Positions 9,733 through 18,196 of a stretch of DNA of 64,000 bases are shown piece after piece. Position numbers and translations under genes: made by a program. The notes beneath the pieces were generated by a model that was not told the origin of the DNA, did not search any database, and was given only the letters and a program-made list of their open reading frames with translations. This DNA is from Methyloprofundus sedimenti. GTDB lineage: Bacteria; Pseudomonadota; Gammaproteobacteria; Methylococcales; Methylomonadaceae. Numbering within the stretch: position 1 is the stretch's first letter; each line of letters starts with the position of its first letter. The stretch lies in assembly GCF_002072955.1 (NCBI RefSeq), contig NZ_LPUF01000001.1:1820896-1884895 (forward strand), written 5' to 3'.

Positions 9733-10130
9733 GCAATACTCCTGTCGTGATGAAAGTGATTATCAAGGCAAACAGAAAACTCAGTAGGTTTCTGTAGATG
9801 GCAAAATGTCTAACGAGCATGATCGCTTCAACTGGTAGATGTACAATACCAACCGTAACCTATGCCATCACCACTGCAGTTACGCCGACCAGACTTATAC
9901 CGCTACTGTGTAGTTCTCCACCGAGTAGATAGCATACTACTGGCTGACCAACTGCAATGTTGCCTATGCCTGCTCCTTTAAAGGCATCTATCATTGAGTA
10001 CCGTCCGAAAGAACCATCCTCGAACAGCCTGGGTATGAAGGGAATGATAAGACTGGTTACAAATAGTGCTCCTAGCATTTCAGGCAATAAGAATAAAGAA
10101 ACTGGAACTTGCTTGGCAGGCAGATTTTAG
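9689..10130 (-). pseudogene. Permease remnant, 5'-truncated with an in-frame TAG
   Basis: One frame reads from about LPAKQVPVSLFLLPEMLG (10130 downward) through LLGGELHSSGISLVGVTAVVMA, meets TAG, then continues VTVGIVHLPVEAIML and FLFALIITFITTGVLHVFG to a natural stop at 9689. The TAG most simply replaces a TGG (Trp) codon. The parts resemble the C-terminal half of a multi-pass permease; the 5' half is missing beyond a TAA near 10131. The fragment lies between smsC and nifJ, and its loss leaves the Fe-S pair without a neighbouring transporter. Confidence 0.6.
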
Positions 10131-10424
10131 CAATCGTTGTTTCCGGGAAAATAAGTTCGTTTGCTTTTTTAATTTCATATCTATCATTATTAATTCTAGA
10201 CACTACTCACTCACTTCCTAGCTTAACATACATAAAATCTGTTTGATAAAAGCAAAAGAATACAAGCACTTTACATTACGTAGCTTTGATATTCTGGTAG
10301 GTAATTTATATTAGAACACCCAAAATGAACAAAAAAAACAAAGACAGCAATTATGAATAAATTCGAGTATAAAGGATCATAGCAGGCTCAAATTTTTTTA
10401 AAAAAGCTCTTTGAGGATCCAAAT

Positions 10425-13400
10425 ATGTCAAAACAATTAATGTTAACAATAGATGGTAATCAGGCAGCTGCTATCGTCGCCCATAAACTTAACGAAGTTA
10501 TCGCCATTTATCCGATTACCCCCGCATCCCCAATGGGTGAAGCTGCTGATGAATGGTCATCACGTGGTCAAACAAATCTCTGGGGAACGGTACCGGAAAT
10601 CATTGAAATGCAATCTGAAGCAGGTGCAGCAGGGGCCATACATGGTGCGTTACAGGCTGGCGCACTGGCTACCACCTTTACTGCTTCACAAGGTTTGCTG
10701 TTAATGCTGCCCAACATGTACAAAATTGCTGGCGAATTAACACCAACAGTATTTCATATTGCATCGCGGTCTTTGGCCTGTCAGGCCTTATCGATTTTTG
10801 GTGATCACAGTGATATGATGGCCGCAAGAATGACTGGCTTTGCCATGGTTTCTTCCAACTCACCGCAGGAGGTGATGGATCTCGCATTAATTGCTACTGC
10901 AGCCAGTCTGGAAGGGCGCTTACCGATATTGCATTTTTTTGATGGTTTCAGAACTTCTCATGAAATTGCAAAAATCAAAACTTTTGATAACGATGTCTAT
11001 CGGGTTATGATCGATAATGAGTGGGTAAAAGCGCACCATAGTCGTGGTTTATCACCTGAACATCCTGTTTTACGTGGCAGTTCACAAAATCCAGATGTTT
11101 ATTTTCAGGCGCGTGAATCAGTCAATTCATATTACGCTAACATGCCTGCCTTAATGCAGAACACCATGGATCGTTTTGCCAGACTGACGGGTCGGCACTA
11201 TCATTTATTTGATTACATTGGTGCTCCTAGCGCCGAACGGGTCATCATTTTGATGGGTTCAGGTGCTGAAACAGTCGAAGAAACGGTCGAATATCTGGTT
11301 AGACAAGGTGAATCTATTGGTGCAGTAAAGGTCAGGTTGTACCGACCTTTTTCGACAGAAGCATTGATCGCAGCCCTTCCATCCAGTTGCACCAGCATTG
11401 CTGTATTGGATCGCACTAAAGAGCCAGGTGCAGATGGCGAACCTTTATATAAAGATGTAGTGACTGCTATTGCCCAATATTTTTGTTCGTCAGACTGTAA
11501 ATTTGCCAATATGCCACGGATGATAGGGGGACGTTATGGTCTGTCATCCAAAGAATTTACACCCGCAATGGTCAAAGCAGTTTTTGATCACCTCAACCAA
11601 GCTAAGCAGAAAAATCCCTTCACGATTGGTATTTATGATGATATCAGCCATCATAGCCTGGACTGGGATGAAGATTTTCGTACTGATGTACACAATAACA
11701 CTATTCAAGCGGTATTTTTTGGGTTAGGTAGTGATGGTACAGTTAGCGCCAATAAGAACAGTATCAAGATCATTGGTGAAAACACAGACTTGCATGCACA
11801 AGGCTATTTTGTTTATGACTCAAAAAAATCGGGCGCTGTTACCATTTCTCACTTGCGATTTGGCTCTGCACCAATTCATTCCACTTATCTTATTGCTGAC
11901 AATGATGCCAATTTTGTCGCCTGTCACCAACCCGTATTTCTCGAACGTTATGATATGCTTGATCTGGCTACAGAAGGCGCTGTATTTCTGCTGAATTCCC
12001 CTGCTGATTGTGAAACAGTTTGGGACACTTTACCCAAAAAAATGCAGCAACAAATCATTGATAAACAGATCAAGTTTTATTGTATCGATGCCTATGCGGT
12101 TGCAGAAAAAACTGGGATGGGCAAACGTATTAATACCATTATGCAAACCTGCTTTTTTGCAATTTCAGGTATATTGTCCAAGGATGAAGCTATTCTAGCC
12201 ATCAAACAAGCGGTTGAAAAAACCTATGGCAGAAAAAATAAACGTATGGTAAAGCTGAATTTTCAGGCCATTGATGAAACTTTAGCCTGTTTACACAACA
12301 TTGAAATTCCACTACAGGTATCCAGTGACATTGAACTGCTTTCTCCCGTTCCTGAATCTGCACCAGAATTTGTTCGCAAAGTCACAGCAGAAATCATAGC
12401 CGGTCATGGAAATACGCTTCCGGTCAGTTTATTTCCAGCAGATGGTTCTTATCCTTTAGGTACCAGTGCTTACGAAAAACGTAATCTGGCACTTGAAATT
12501 CCGGTTTGGGAAACTGATCTATGTACTCAATGTGGCAAATGCGTGATGGTCTGCCCGCATGCCGTTATCCGTAGTAAAATTTTCCCGGCAAACGAAATGG
12601 CAGATGCGCCACAAACATTTAAACATACGCCTATGCTGGGCAAGGATTTCCCGGAAGGCATGGAAATAAGTTATCAGGTTGCACCTGAGGACTGTACTGG
12701 CTGTGCATTGTGTGTAGATATTTGTCCAATCCGCGATAAATCAAATGCCAGTCGCAAAGCACTCAATATGTTTCAGCAGCCACCACTGAAACAGCAAGAA
12801 ATGAAAAACTGGGATTATTTCCTGTCACTACCAGAGTATGATCGTCGTCTGCTCAAGTCGACAACCATCAAAGGCTCAATGGTGATGCAACCATTGTTTG
12901 AATTTTCAGGGGCTTGTGCTGGTTGTGGTGAAACGCCCTACCTGAAACTGGCTAGCCAGTTATTTGGTGATCGTATGGTGGTGGCGAATGCCACCGGTTG
13001 TTCCTCCATTTATGGCGGTAATCTGCCAACGACCCCCTGGACCAAAAATAGTGAAGGTCGAGGGCCAGCCTGGAATAATTCGTTATTTGAAGATAATGCC
13101 GAATTTGGTTTGGGCATTCGAGTCGCTATTGATAAACATTCAGAACAGGCATTTGAATTATTACAACAGCTCAAACCATACATAGATAAGGAATTGATTG
13201 AAGCAATTATCAATGCTGACCAATCTGGTGAAACCGGTCTTTATGAACAGCGACAACGCGTTGCCAGCTTACGCCAACAATTGCAGACTATTGATACGCC
13301 TATTGGCGCTCAGCTGTCACAACTAGCTGAAGATCTTTGCAAAAAAAGCGTGTGGATCGTAGGTGGTGATGGTTGGGCTTATGATATTGGTTATGGTGGC

Positions 13401-14051
13401 CTGGATCATGTACTGGCCAGTGGCCGCAATGTCAATATTCTGGTACTGGATACTGAAGTCTATTCTAATACCGGGGGCCAGACATCCAAAGCCACCCCAC
13501 GTGGTGCCGTTGCAAAATTCTCTGCTAGCGGAAAACCAACAGCCAAAAAAGATCTTGCCCTACTCGCCATGGATTATGAAAACGTTTATGTCGCTCACGT
13601 TGCCTACGCAGGCAAAGACACCCAGACACTACGCGCTTTTCTGGAAGCTGAAGCACATAGCGGCCCATCATTGATTATTGCCTACTCACCGTGTATCGCT
13701 CACGGCATAGATTTATCCAATAATCACCAGCAACAACAACTGGCAGTTAAAAGTGGTCATTGGCCTCTGTTCCGTTATGATCCCAATCGTATTAAACAGG
13801 GCAAAAATCCGATGCATCTTGATTCAGCTCCACCCTCCATTCCATACCAGGACTTTATCCGTACAGAAGCACGCTTTGATATGCTCTGGCAGACTCACCC
13901 TGAAGATGCTGAAAAATTTCTGGCTCAGGCACAACGTGATGTTAATCATCGTTATCACTATTATCATCAACTAGCTGAACTGGACTGGTCTGACAGTACC
14001 AGTGTTGCAGCCGTCAAGGCCTTATACAAACATGCCATTGAGGAGGTTTAA
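10425..14051 (+). CDS. nifJ: Pyruvate:ferredoxin/flavodoxin oxidoreductase
   Basis: A 1208-residue single-chain PFOR of normal full length. The N-terminal pyruvate-binding domain has YPITPASPMGE (residues 29-39), followed by the TASQGL motif. Two ferredoxin-type [4Fe-4S] motifs begin at Cys700 (CTQCGKCVMVC) and Cys757 (CTGCALCVDIC). The C-terminal TPP domain carries CAGCGET and GGDGWAYDIGYGG near residue 980, with the NTGGQTSK motif. The enzyme converts pyruvate and CoA to acetyl-CoA and CO2, reducing ferredoxin or flavodoxin, in the cytosol. It is oxygen-sensitive in most organisms, so its presence suggests use at low oxygen. It ends one base before the start of the downstream flavoprotein gene, implying a transcriptional pair. 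The start has TGAGGA about ten bases upstream. Confidence 0.97.
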   Translation: MSKQLMLTIDGNQAAAIVAHKLNEVIAIYPITPASPMGEAADEWSSRGQTNLWGTVPEIIEMQSEAGAAGAIHGALQAGALATTFTASQGLLLMLPNMYKIAGELTPTVFHIASRSLACQALSIFGDHSDMMAARMTGFAMVSSNSPQEVMDLALIATAASLEGRLPILHFFDGFRTSHEIAKIKTFDNDVYRVMIDNEWVKAHHSRGLSPEHPVLRGSSQNPDVYFQARESVNSYYANMPALMQNTMDRFARLTGRHYHLFDYIGAPSAERVIILMGSGAETVEETVEYLVRQGESIGAVKVRLYRPFSTEALIAALPSSCTSIAVLDRTKEPGADGEPLYKDVVTAIAQYFCSSDCKFANMPRMIGGRYGLSSKEFTPAMVKAVFDHLNQAKQKNPFTIGIYDDISHHSLDWDEDFRTDVHNNTIQAVFFGLGSDGTVSANKNSIKIIGENTDLHAQGYFVYDSKKSGAVTISHLRFGSAPIHSTYLIADNDANFVACHQPVFLERYDMLDLATEGAVFLLNSPADCETVWDTLPKKMQQQIIDKQIKFYCIDAYAVAEKTGMGKRINTIMQTCFFAISGILSKDEAILAIKQAVEKTYGRKNKRMVKLNFQAIDETLACLHNIEIPLQVSSDIELLSPVPESAPEFVRKVTAEIIAGHGNTLPVSLFPADGSYPLGTSAYEKRNLALEIPVWETDLCTQCGKCVMVCPHAVIRSKIFPANEMADAPQTFKHTPMLGKDFPEGMEISYQVAPEDCTGCALCVDICPIRDKSNASRKALNMFQQPPLKQQEMKNWDYFLSLPEYDRRLLKSTTIKGSMVMQPLFEFSGACAGCGETPYLKLASQLFGDRMVVANATGCSSIYGGNLPTTPWTKNSEGRGPAWNNSLFEDNAEFGLGIRVAIDKHSEQAFELLQQLKPYIDKELIEAIINADQSGETGLYEQRQRVASLRQQLQTIDTPIGAQLSQLAEDLCKKSVWIVGGDGWAYDIGYGGLDHVLASGRNVNILVLDTEVYSNTGGQTSKATPRGAVAKFSASGKPTAKKDLALLAMDYENVYVAHVAYAGKDTQTLRAFLEAEAHSGPSLIIAYSPCIAHGIDLSNNHQQQQLAVKSGHWPLFRYDPNRIKQGKNPMHLDSAPPSIPYQDFIRTEARFDMLWQTHPEDAEKFLAQAQRDVNHRYHYYHQLAELDWSDSTSVAAVKALYKHAIEEV

Positions 14052-14052
14052 C

Positions 14053-15066
14053 ATGATGGACTTAAGCACGCACTATCTTGGTTTAAAACTTATTAATCCA
14101 CTGGTTCCTTCTGCTTCGCCTTTAAGCAAAGATTTGAACGCAGCCAGACAACTGGAAGATGCCGGCGCTTCCGCCTTGGTCATGCACTCATTATTTGAAG
14201 AACGTATTGAGTCTGAAGCCAGGCGAAATGACCGATTTTTTCACCAACAGGCTATTGGTCATGCCGAAGCAGACAGCTTCCACCCGCTTCATTTTGACTA
14301 TGACAGCTATCAGGATCGTTATCTGGAAAAATTACATCAGCTAAAAGAGCAACTTGGTATTCCAGTTATCGCAAGTCTCAATGGTACTACGCCAGGAGGT
14401 TGGATTGAATATGGAAAGTCTATACAGCAGGCTGGTGCAGATGCACTTGAGCTTAACGTCTATAACATTGCTGCTGATATTGAATTGAATGCTCAGGCTA
14501 TTGAAGACCAGTATCTAAATGTATTAATTGAATTGCGTCGCCATGTTTCCATCCCCATTACCATGAAACTGTCATCCCAGTTCAGCTCTCCACTACATTT
14601 TATTCGCAAACTGGAACAAGCAGGCGCTACTGGTGTTGCGTTGTTTAATCGTTTTTACCAACCCGATATAGATCTGGAAACCTTGCTGATCACTCCTAAA
14701 ATACACTTGTCCACATCATCTGAAACATTATTACGCATTCGCTGGGTTGCCTTGCTTTATGGTCGGGTGAATCTGTCCATTGCTGTTACGGGAGGGTTTC
14801 ATACCGTTGAAGATATCATTAAAGCCCTGCTTGCCGGTGCCGATGTCACTCATCTATGTAGCGTATTGCTGGAAAAAGGTCCGCAACATCTTAAGCAATT
14901 GCTAGAAGAACTAAACACTTGGCTTGAACAGCATGAATATGAATCCATACAGCAGCTAAAAGGTAGCCTCAGCCAGCAACATGCCATTAACCCTGCTGAT
15001 TATGAACGAGCAAATTACATTGAAGTACTGGATAGTTATACCTCATCCAGCGGTGTATTAAGATAA
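14053..15066 (+). CDS. Dihydroorotate dehydrogenase-like flavoprotein
   Basis: The ATG at 14053 follows GAGGAGG and lies right after the nifJ stop, so it is preferred to an in-frame start at 14002 that would overlap nifJ. The 337-residue product is a TIM barrel of the PyrD family (MMDLSTHYLGLKLINPLVPSASPLS at the start, IPVIASLNGTTPGGW, a GADALELNVYN strand, AVTGGFHTVEDIIKALLAGADVTHL near the FMN phosphate site). Proteins of this group adjoin nifJ in several bacteria and are annotated as dihydroorotate-dehydrogenase-like. Coupling to nifJ suggests a redox role with reduced ferredoxin or flavodoxin rather than pyrimidine synthesis, but the substrate is unknown. Confidence 0.85.
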   Translation: MMDLSTHYLGLKLINPLVPSASPLSKDLNAARQLEDAGASALVMHSLFEERIESEARRNDRFFHQQAIGHAEADSFHPLHFDYDSYQDRYLEKLHQLKEQLGIPVIASLNGTTPGGWIEYGKSIQQAGADALELNVYNIAADIELNAQAIEDQYLNVLIELRRHVSIPITMKLSSQFSSPLHFIRKLEQAGATGVALFNRFYQPDIDLETLLITPKIHLSTSSETLLRIRWVALLYGRVNLSIAVTGGFHTVEDIIKALLAGADVTHLCSVLLEKGPQHLKQLLEELNTWLEQHEYESIQQLKGSLSQQHAINPADYERANYIEVLDSYTSSSGVLR

Positions 15067-15098
15067 ACGCTTAGTCACTCGGCGCTAACAAAAATAAT

Positions 15099-15128
15099 CC
15101 AGCCACAGGCTGGCATGATATTTTTATT
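15099..15128 (+). terminator. Rho-independent terminator after the nifJ operon
   Basis: A perfect CCAGCC/GGCTGG stem with an ACA loop at 15099-15113, followed by a T-rich tract ending near 15128, lies about 30 bases after the flavoprotein stop. Confidence 0.65.
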
Positions 15129-15211
15129 GTGATGAATTGCCTTAGCCGCCGAAAAAATTGGAAGCATATTCCATCTTCCATAGAGAAAATTTATTTTAAT
15201 AGAGGTTTTTT

Positions 15212-15469
15212 ATGATGATCCAGGCAGAAGTTAGTCTTTATCCTCTAAAAGAGTTGGATATTGCCACAGACATTAATGATTTTCTCAATCAGCTAAAGAG
15301 CACAGGTCTTGATGTGGAATTTGGACGAATGAGTTCAATCGTATCAGGAGAACTTCCACAGGTGTTTGATGGATTGAAGGAGGCTTTTCAAAAAATTGCT
15401 GACAAAAAGCAGTCTGTATTGATCATTAAGGTTTCAAATGCCTGCCCATTGCCTAAACAAAAAAGATAA
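15212..15469 (+). CDS. MTH1187/YkoF-type (COG0011) thiamine-binding-like protein
   Basis: An 85-residue protein of the small COG0011 family: MIQAEVSLYPL at the N-terminus, a central GLDVEFGRMSSIVSGE strand-turn and a VFDGLKEAFQ helix. The length is close to the usual 95-100 residues. Family members bind thiamine or related ligands and often adjoin ABC transporters or metal genes. Here the gene starts a short rightward run with two ferritin-like genes. A ligand role is inferred from family only. Confidence 0.75.
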   Translation: MMIQAEVSLYPLKELDIATDINDFLNQLKSTGLDVEFGRMSSIVSGELPQVFDGLKEAFQKIADKKQSVLIIKVSNACPLPKQKR

Positions 15470-15581
15470 CTCAACATTACCCGTCTCCAGCAAGAGAGGG
15501 AACTATCAAGCGAAATTAACGCGTCAAAAAGGTAAAATATGTCAATCAAATTTAACAAATACAACCAAGCTGAGAATAGCC

Positions 15582-16037
15582 ATGAGATTTGAACAGGTTC
15601 GCGATATCCTGGGTCATGCCAGAGAATTTCATAAATATTTAGGTGAGTTTTATCAAAATCTTGTCGAACAGGAAGAAGCTGCAAGAATCAAGATGTTGCT
15701 CGAGTACTTAGGCAGGCATGAAAAGTTTCTTGAACAGGGAATTGCGAGCTTTGAGGAAAATGCCTCAGAACAAGTCCTTGATACCTGGTTTCAATTTACT
15801 CAAGATAAAGCAACACTTAAGCTTCCCAATGGTAATAATATAAAGTCTAATATGTCTGTGGAAGATGTGATTCGTATGGGATTAGAGCTAGATAATTGTT
15901 TAATCAAGCTGTATAAAGATGCGGCTGAAGAATCAGAAGTGCCTGAAGTAAAAGAGGTGTTTAATAATCTCTTGAAAATGGAACAAGAGGAAGAGCACCA
16001 TCTCGTGAGGGCGGCTTTGGATTCAAGGGATATATAG
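15582..16037 (+). CDS. Ferritin-like four-helix protein
   Basis: The start at 15582 (MRFEQVRDILGHAREFHKYLG) is chosen because the 48 codons upstream are low quality and overlap the previous gene. The 151-residue product has paired E/H motifs of a di-iron four-helix bundle: EEAARIKMLLEYLGRHEKFL near residues 28-47 and EQEEEHHLVRAAL at the end (residues 133-145). Such proteins store iron, remove peroxide or act as oxygenases. The ribosome site is weak. The gene is followed by a second ferritin-like gene on the same strand, making a small iron or oxidative-stress group. Confidence 0.72.
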   Translation: MRFEQVRDILGHAREFHKYLGEFYQNLVEQEEAARIKMLLEYLGRHEKFLEQGIASFEENASEQVLDTWFQFTQDKATLKLPNGNNIKSNMSVEDVIRMGLELDNCLIKLYKDAAEESEVPEVKEVFNNLLKMEQEEEHHLVRAALDSRDI

Positions 16038-16202
16038 GTAAAATTAGCTTTAACCTATTGCGTTATTGCTGGAGCTGCTTGATGAACGTTAATTGCGCAT
16101 ACACACAGGGGGAACTGGAATCTGAAACAAGTCTATCTAAGCAAACTGCTGGGTTTCAAGAAAGAACAGGTGTTCAAGCTTTGCACTACTTTAACGCTTA
16201 TT

Positions 16203-16290
16203 GTTTCAACACAGCACTTCCTTCGGCAACACTCAGATCCTGGACAATCACGCTGCATTTGCTCTATAGCAGAATAAATTTAGGAGAATA
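16203..16290 (-). pseudogene. Fragment of a second DUF89 gene (3' end only)
   Basis: Read on the minus strand, this stretch gives KFILL-stop-SKCSVIVQDLSVAEGSAVLKQ. It lines up residue for residue with the end of the intact DUF89 protein at 18197-19069 (PIFFLLQAKCNVIARDLG, then ITEGGTVLKQQ). DNA identity is visible too, for example ACAATCACGCTGCATTTG against GCAATCACGTTGCATTTA. A stop and a frame break show it is dead. It is evidence of duplication or recombination in this region. Confidence 0.75.
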
Positions 16291-16298
16291 AAATAAAA

Positions 16299-16757
16299 AT
16301 GACCTTGCAACAAGTATTAACTGAAGCACTGGAAGATGAATATAAAGCCTGCGCCATGTACCGAAAAGTAATTGACAAATTCGGACCGGTTCGCCCTTTT
16401 GTTAACATCATGGAAGCCGAGGAACGACATATTGCTGCGCTAATACCTTTGTTTGAACAATATGACATCCCGATTCCTGAAGACATCTGGAGTTCGCGCC
16501 TTCAGGCTCCTGATACTTTGCGGGAAGCCTGTCAGGCCGGAGTGGATGCAGAAATCGAGAACATGGCCATGTATCAGCGACTGCTTGCAGCCACTCAGGA
16601 AGTGGATGTGTCTCGTGTGCTGTCCAATCTCCAGGCTGCATCAAAAGATAATCATTTACCGGCATTTGAAAGATGCCTGGAACGTGGTGAAGGCTATGGT
16701 CAAACAGAGCATCGTGGAAAAAATGCACGGGCAAGAAAAGGTCGGCATGGTAAATAA
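16299..16757 (+). CDS. Ferritin-like protein, DUF2202-like
   Basis: A 152-residue protein whose first 125 residues form a ferritin-like bundle: ALEDEYKACAMYRKVIDKFG with Glu and Tyr (residues 10-29), an EAEERHIAAL metal motif (37-46), AEIENMAMYQRLL and a last helix with DNHLPAFERCL. The EDEYKA...EERH pattern resembles DUF2202 proteins. The tail is basic (GKNARARKGRHGK). The start has TAGGAG 13 bases upstream, a somewhat long spacing. With the preceding ferritin-like gene it suggests handling of iron or reactive oxygen; the exact reaction is unknown. Confidence 0.75.
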   Translation: MTLQQVLTEALEDEYKACAMYRKVIDKFGPVRPFVNIMEAEERHIAALIPLFEQYDIPIPEDIWSSRLQAPDTLREACQAGVDAEIENMAMYQRLLAATQEVDVSRVLSNLQAASKDNHLPAFERCLERGEGYGQTEHRGKNARARKGRHGK

Positions 16758-16787
16758 CATAAAGTGGGTTATGCCAGGTGTAAGGTG

Positions 16788-17717
16788 ATGCCTATCGAAA
16801 TTATTGGGGCAGAATCGCTCGGTGTTCGCGGTCTATGTTGTCTGGTTACGACAAAGACGCATCGAGTCGTCATTGATCCAGGCGTTGCTCTTGGATATTT
16901 TCGTCATGGGTTATTACCCCATCCCTGCCAAATCGTAATTGGAGCGCGGGTACGCCGGCGTATTATTGAGGCACTGAGTCAGGCCACGGATGTTATCTTC
17001 AGTCACATGCATGGTGACCATGTGCCGCTGATACATGCCAATCCTTATCAGCTTTCGATTCAACATCTGCCGGCTGAATTTCAAAACTTATCCTGCTGGA
17101 GCTTATCACCCAAAAACTTGTCGTCACCAAGAATGCAACAGCGCTACTATGATCTTAAAAACCTGTTAGGGGATAATTTACAAACTGCGGAAAACAGTAG
17201 CCAGGCGCTCTTATCTTTTTCTCAGCCAGTTCCGCATGGTATAAAAAACAGCCCATTTGGCAGTGTGATGATGAGCCGGATTGATATGGGCAATAAAATA
17301 TTTGTCCATGCCTCTGACATCCAGCTTCTTGATGAGGAAACCATTCATTATATTATCGAGTGGCAGCCTGGTATAGTATTCGTTGCAGGGCCACCGCTAT
17401 ACTTGTCAGTGCTGACAGAATATCAACGCCATCTCGCGTGGAATAATGCATTGCATCTGTGTAAAAATATTGATGTCGTTATTCTTGATCATCATCTGAT
17501 GCGCAGTGAAAGTGGCCTGGATTGGTTGGACGCACTATCGAAACAATCAGGAAAGAGGATTTATTGTGCAGCGGATTTTATGAACAGACCCCGCTGGCTA
17601 CTTGAAGCGCGCAGATCTCAGTTATACCAGAAAATCCCAGTTCCAACAGGCTGGCATGATGAATTCGCTGCACATCGAGCAGATCCTGAAGAATATTTTG
17701 ATGCTACACTGTTATGA
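16788..17717 (+). CDS. Metallo-beta-lactamase-fold hydrolase
   Basis: A 309-residue protein from the ATG at 16788 (MPIEIIGAESLGVRGLCCLV). The metal-binding motif SHMHGDHVPL (HxHxDH) is at about residues 73-82. A later VHASDIQLLDEE supplies the expected Asp and a VVILDHHLMR segment the last His. This matches the uncharacterised archaeal-type MBL-fold group rather than beta-lactamases or glyoxalases. The gene follows the ferritin-like gene with a 30-base gap on the same strand, so it is probably co-transcribed. The substrate is unknown. Confidence 0.82.
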   Translation: MPIEIIGAESLGVRGLCCLVTTKTHRVVIDPGVALGYFRHGLLPHPCQIVIGARVRRRIIEALSQATDVIFSHMHGDHVPLIHANPYQLSIQHLPAEFQNLSCWSLSPKNLSSPRMQQRYYDLKNLLGDNLQTAENSSQALLSFSQPVPHGIKNSPFGSVMMSRIDMGNKIFVHASDIQLLDEETIHYIIEWQPGIVFVAGPPLYLSVLTEYQRHLAWNNALHLCKNIDVVILDHHLMRSESGLDWLDALSKQSGKRIYCAADFMNRPRWLLEARRSQLYQKIPVPTGWHDEFAAHRADPEEYFDATLL

Positions 17718-17946
17718 TCCGTCAACCCCCGGAATATCTAATTTAATCAGAAAATCCAGGTTAATTTCTATTTTTCTATTTCCTTTAGGATGAAGGGATC
17801 GAGTCTTGTCTTTTGTCCCTGGATAGAGGTGAAGCTTTCACGAATGTCCTTTTGGTTCGGCAACCATCCTTTGAGCTGCGAATAGAAGATTGCCTGTGCC
17901 GAAAACCCTATTTCCGGAAAATTGCAGTCATTTCAAGACTGATCCA

Positions 17947-18144
17947 TCATCGATGCGTCAACACTTTCCAGAACAAAGGCATCGTCACCATCTCACAATC
18001 CAGGACATTGACTTCCTCATTTTGTAGGGCAAAATACTGCCCTTGATCAATAGAGACCTGCAAAGTTTTTCCAAAGAGCGCAAGCCAAATGACTCTGAGC
18101 CTGGAGCCTGATAATATACCTATTTGAACAAGTCGCCGGGCTAT
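17947..18144 (-). pseudogene. FeoA-domain remnant
   Basis: The minus strand carries an open stretch ending with TGA at 17947. It reads IARRLVQIGILSGSRLRVI, then LFGKTLQVSIDQGQYFALQNEEVNVLDC. This follows the SH3-like FeoA pattern (RRLxxLGLxPGxxxxVxxxAPFGDPxxxxxRGxxLxLRxxEA). No start codon precedes it in frame; a TAG lies six codons upstream beyond an A7 run. It lies on the same strand just downstream of DUF89. It is either a truncated gene or one disrupted at the A-run, and may once have been a small regulatory FeoA-like protein. Confidence 0.55.
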
Positions 18145-18196
18145 TTTTTTATCCTAGGTCAGGGTCGTATGATGCTTTTGCTACCAGCTTGCAAGA

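Noticed and set aside
9860-10087. Stand-alone 75-codon membrane gene
   Set aside because: The frame continues past its TAG with the same membrane pattern, so it is part of a broken permease rather than a short gene.
16058-16291. Forward 77-codon gene
   Set aside because: It has no family pattern, and its 3' third is the complement of the DUF89 remnant.
17813-18046. Forward 77-codon gene
   Set aside because: The complement carries the FeoA-like pattern, so this frame is a shadow.
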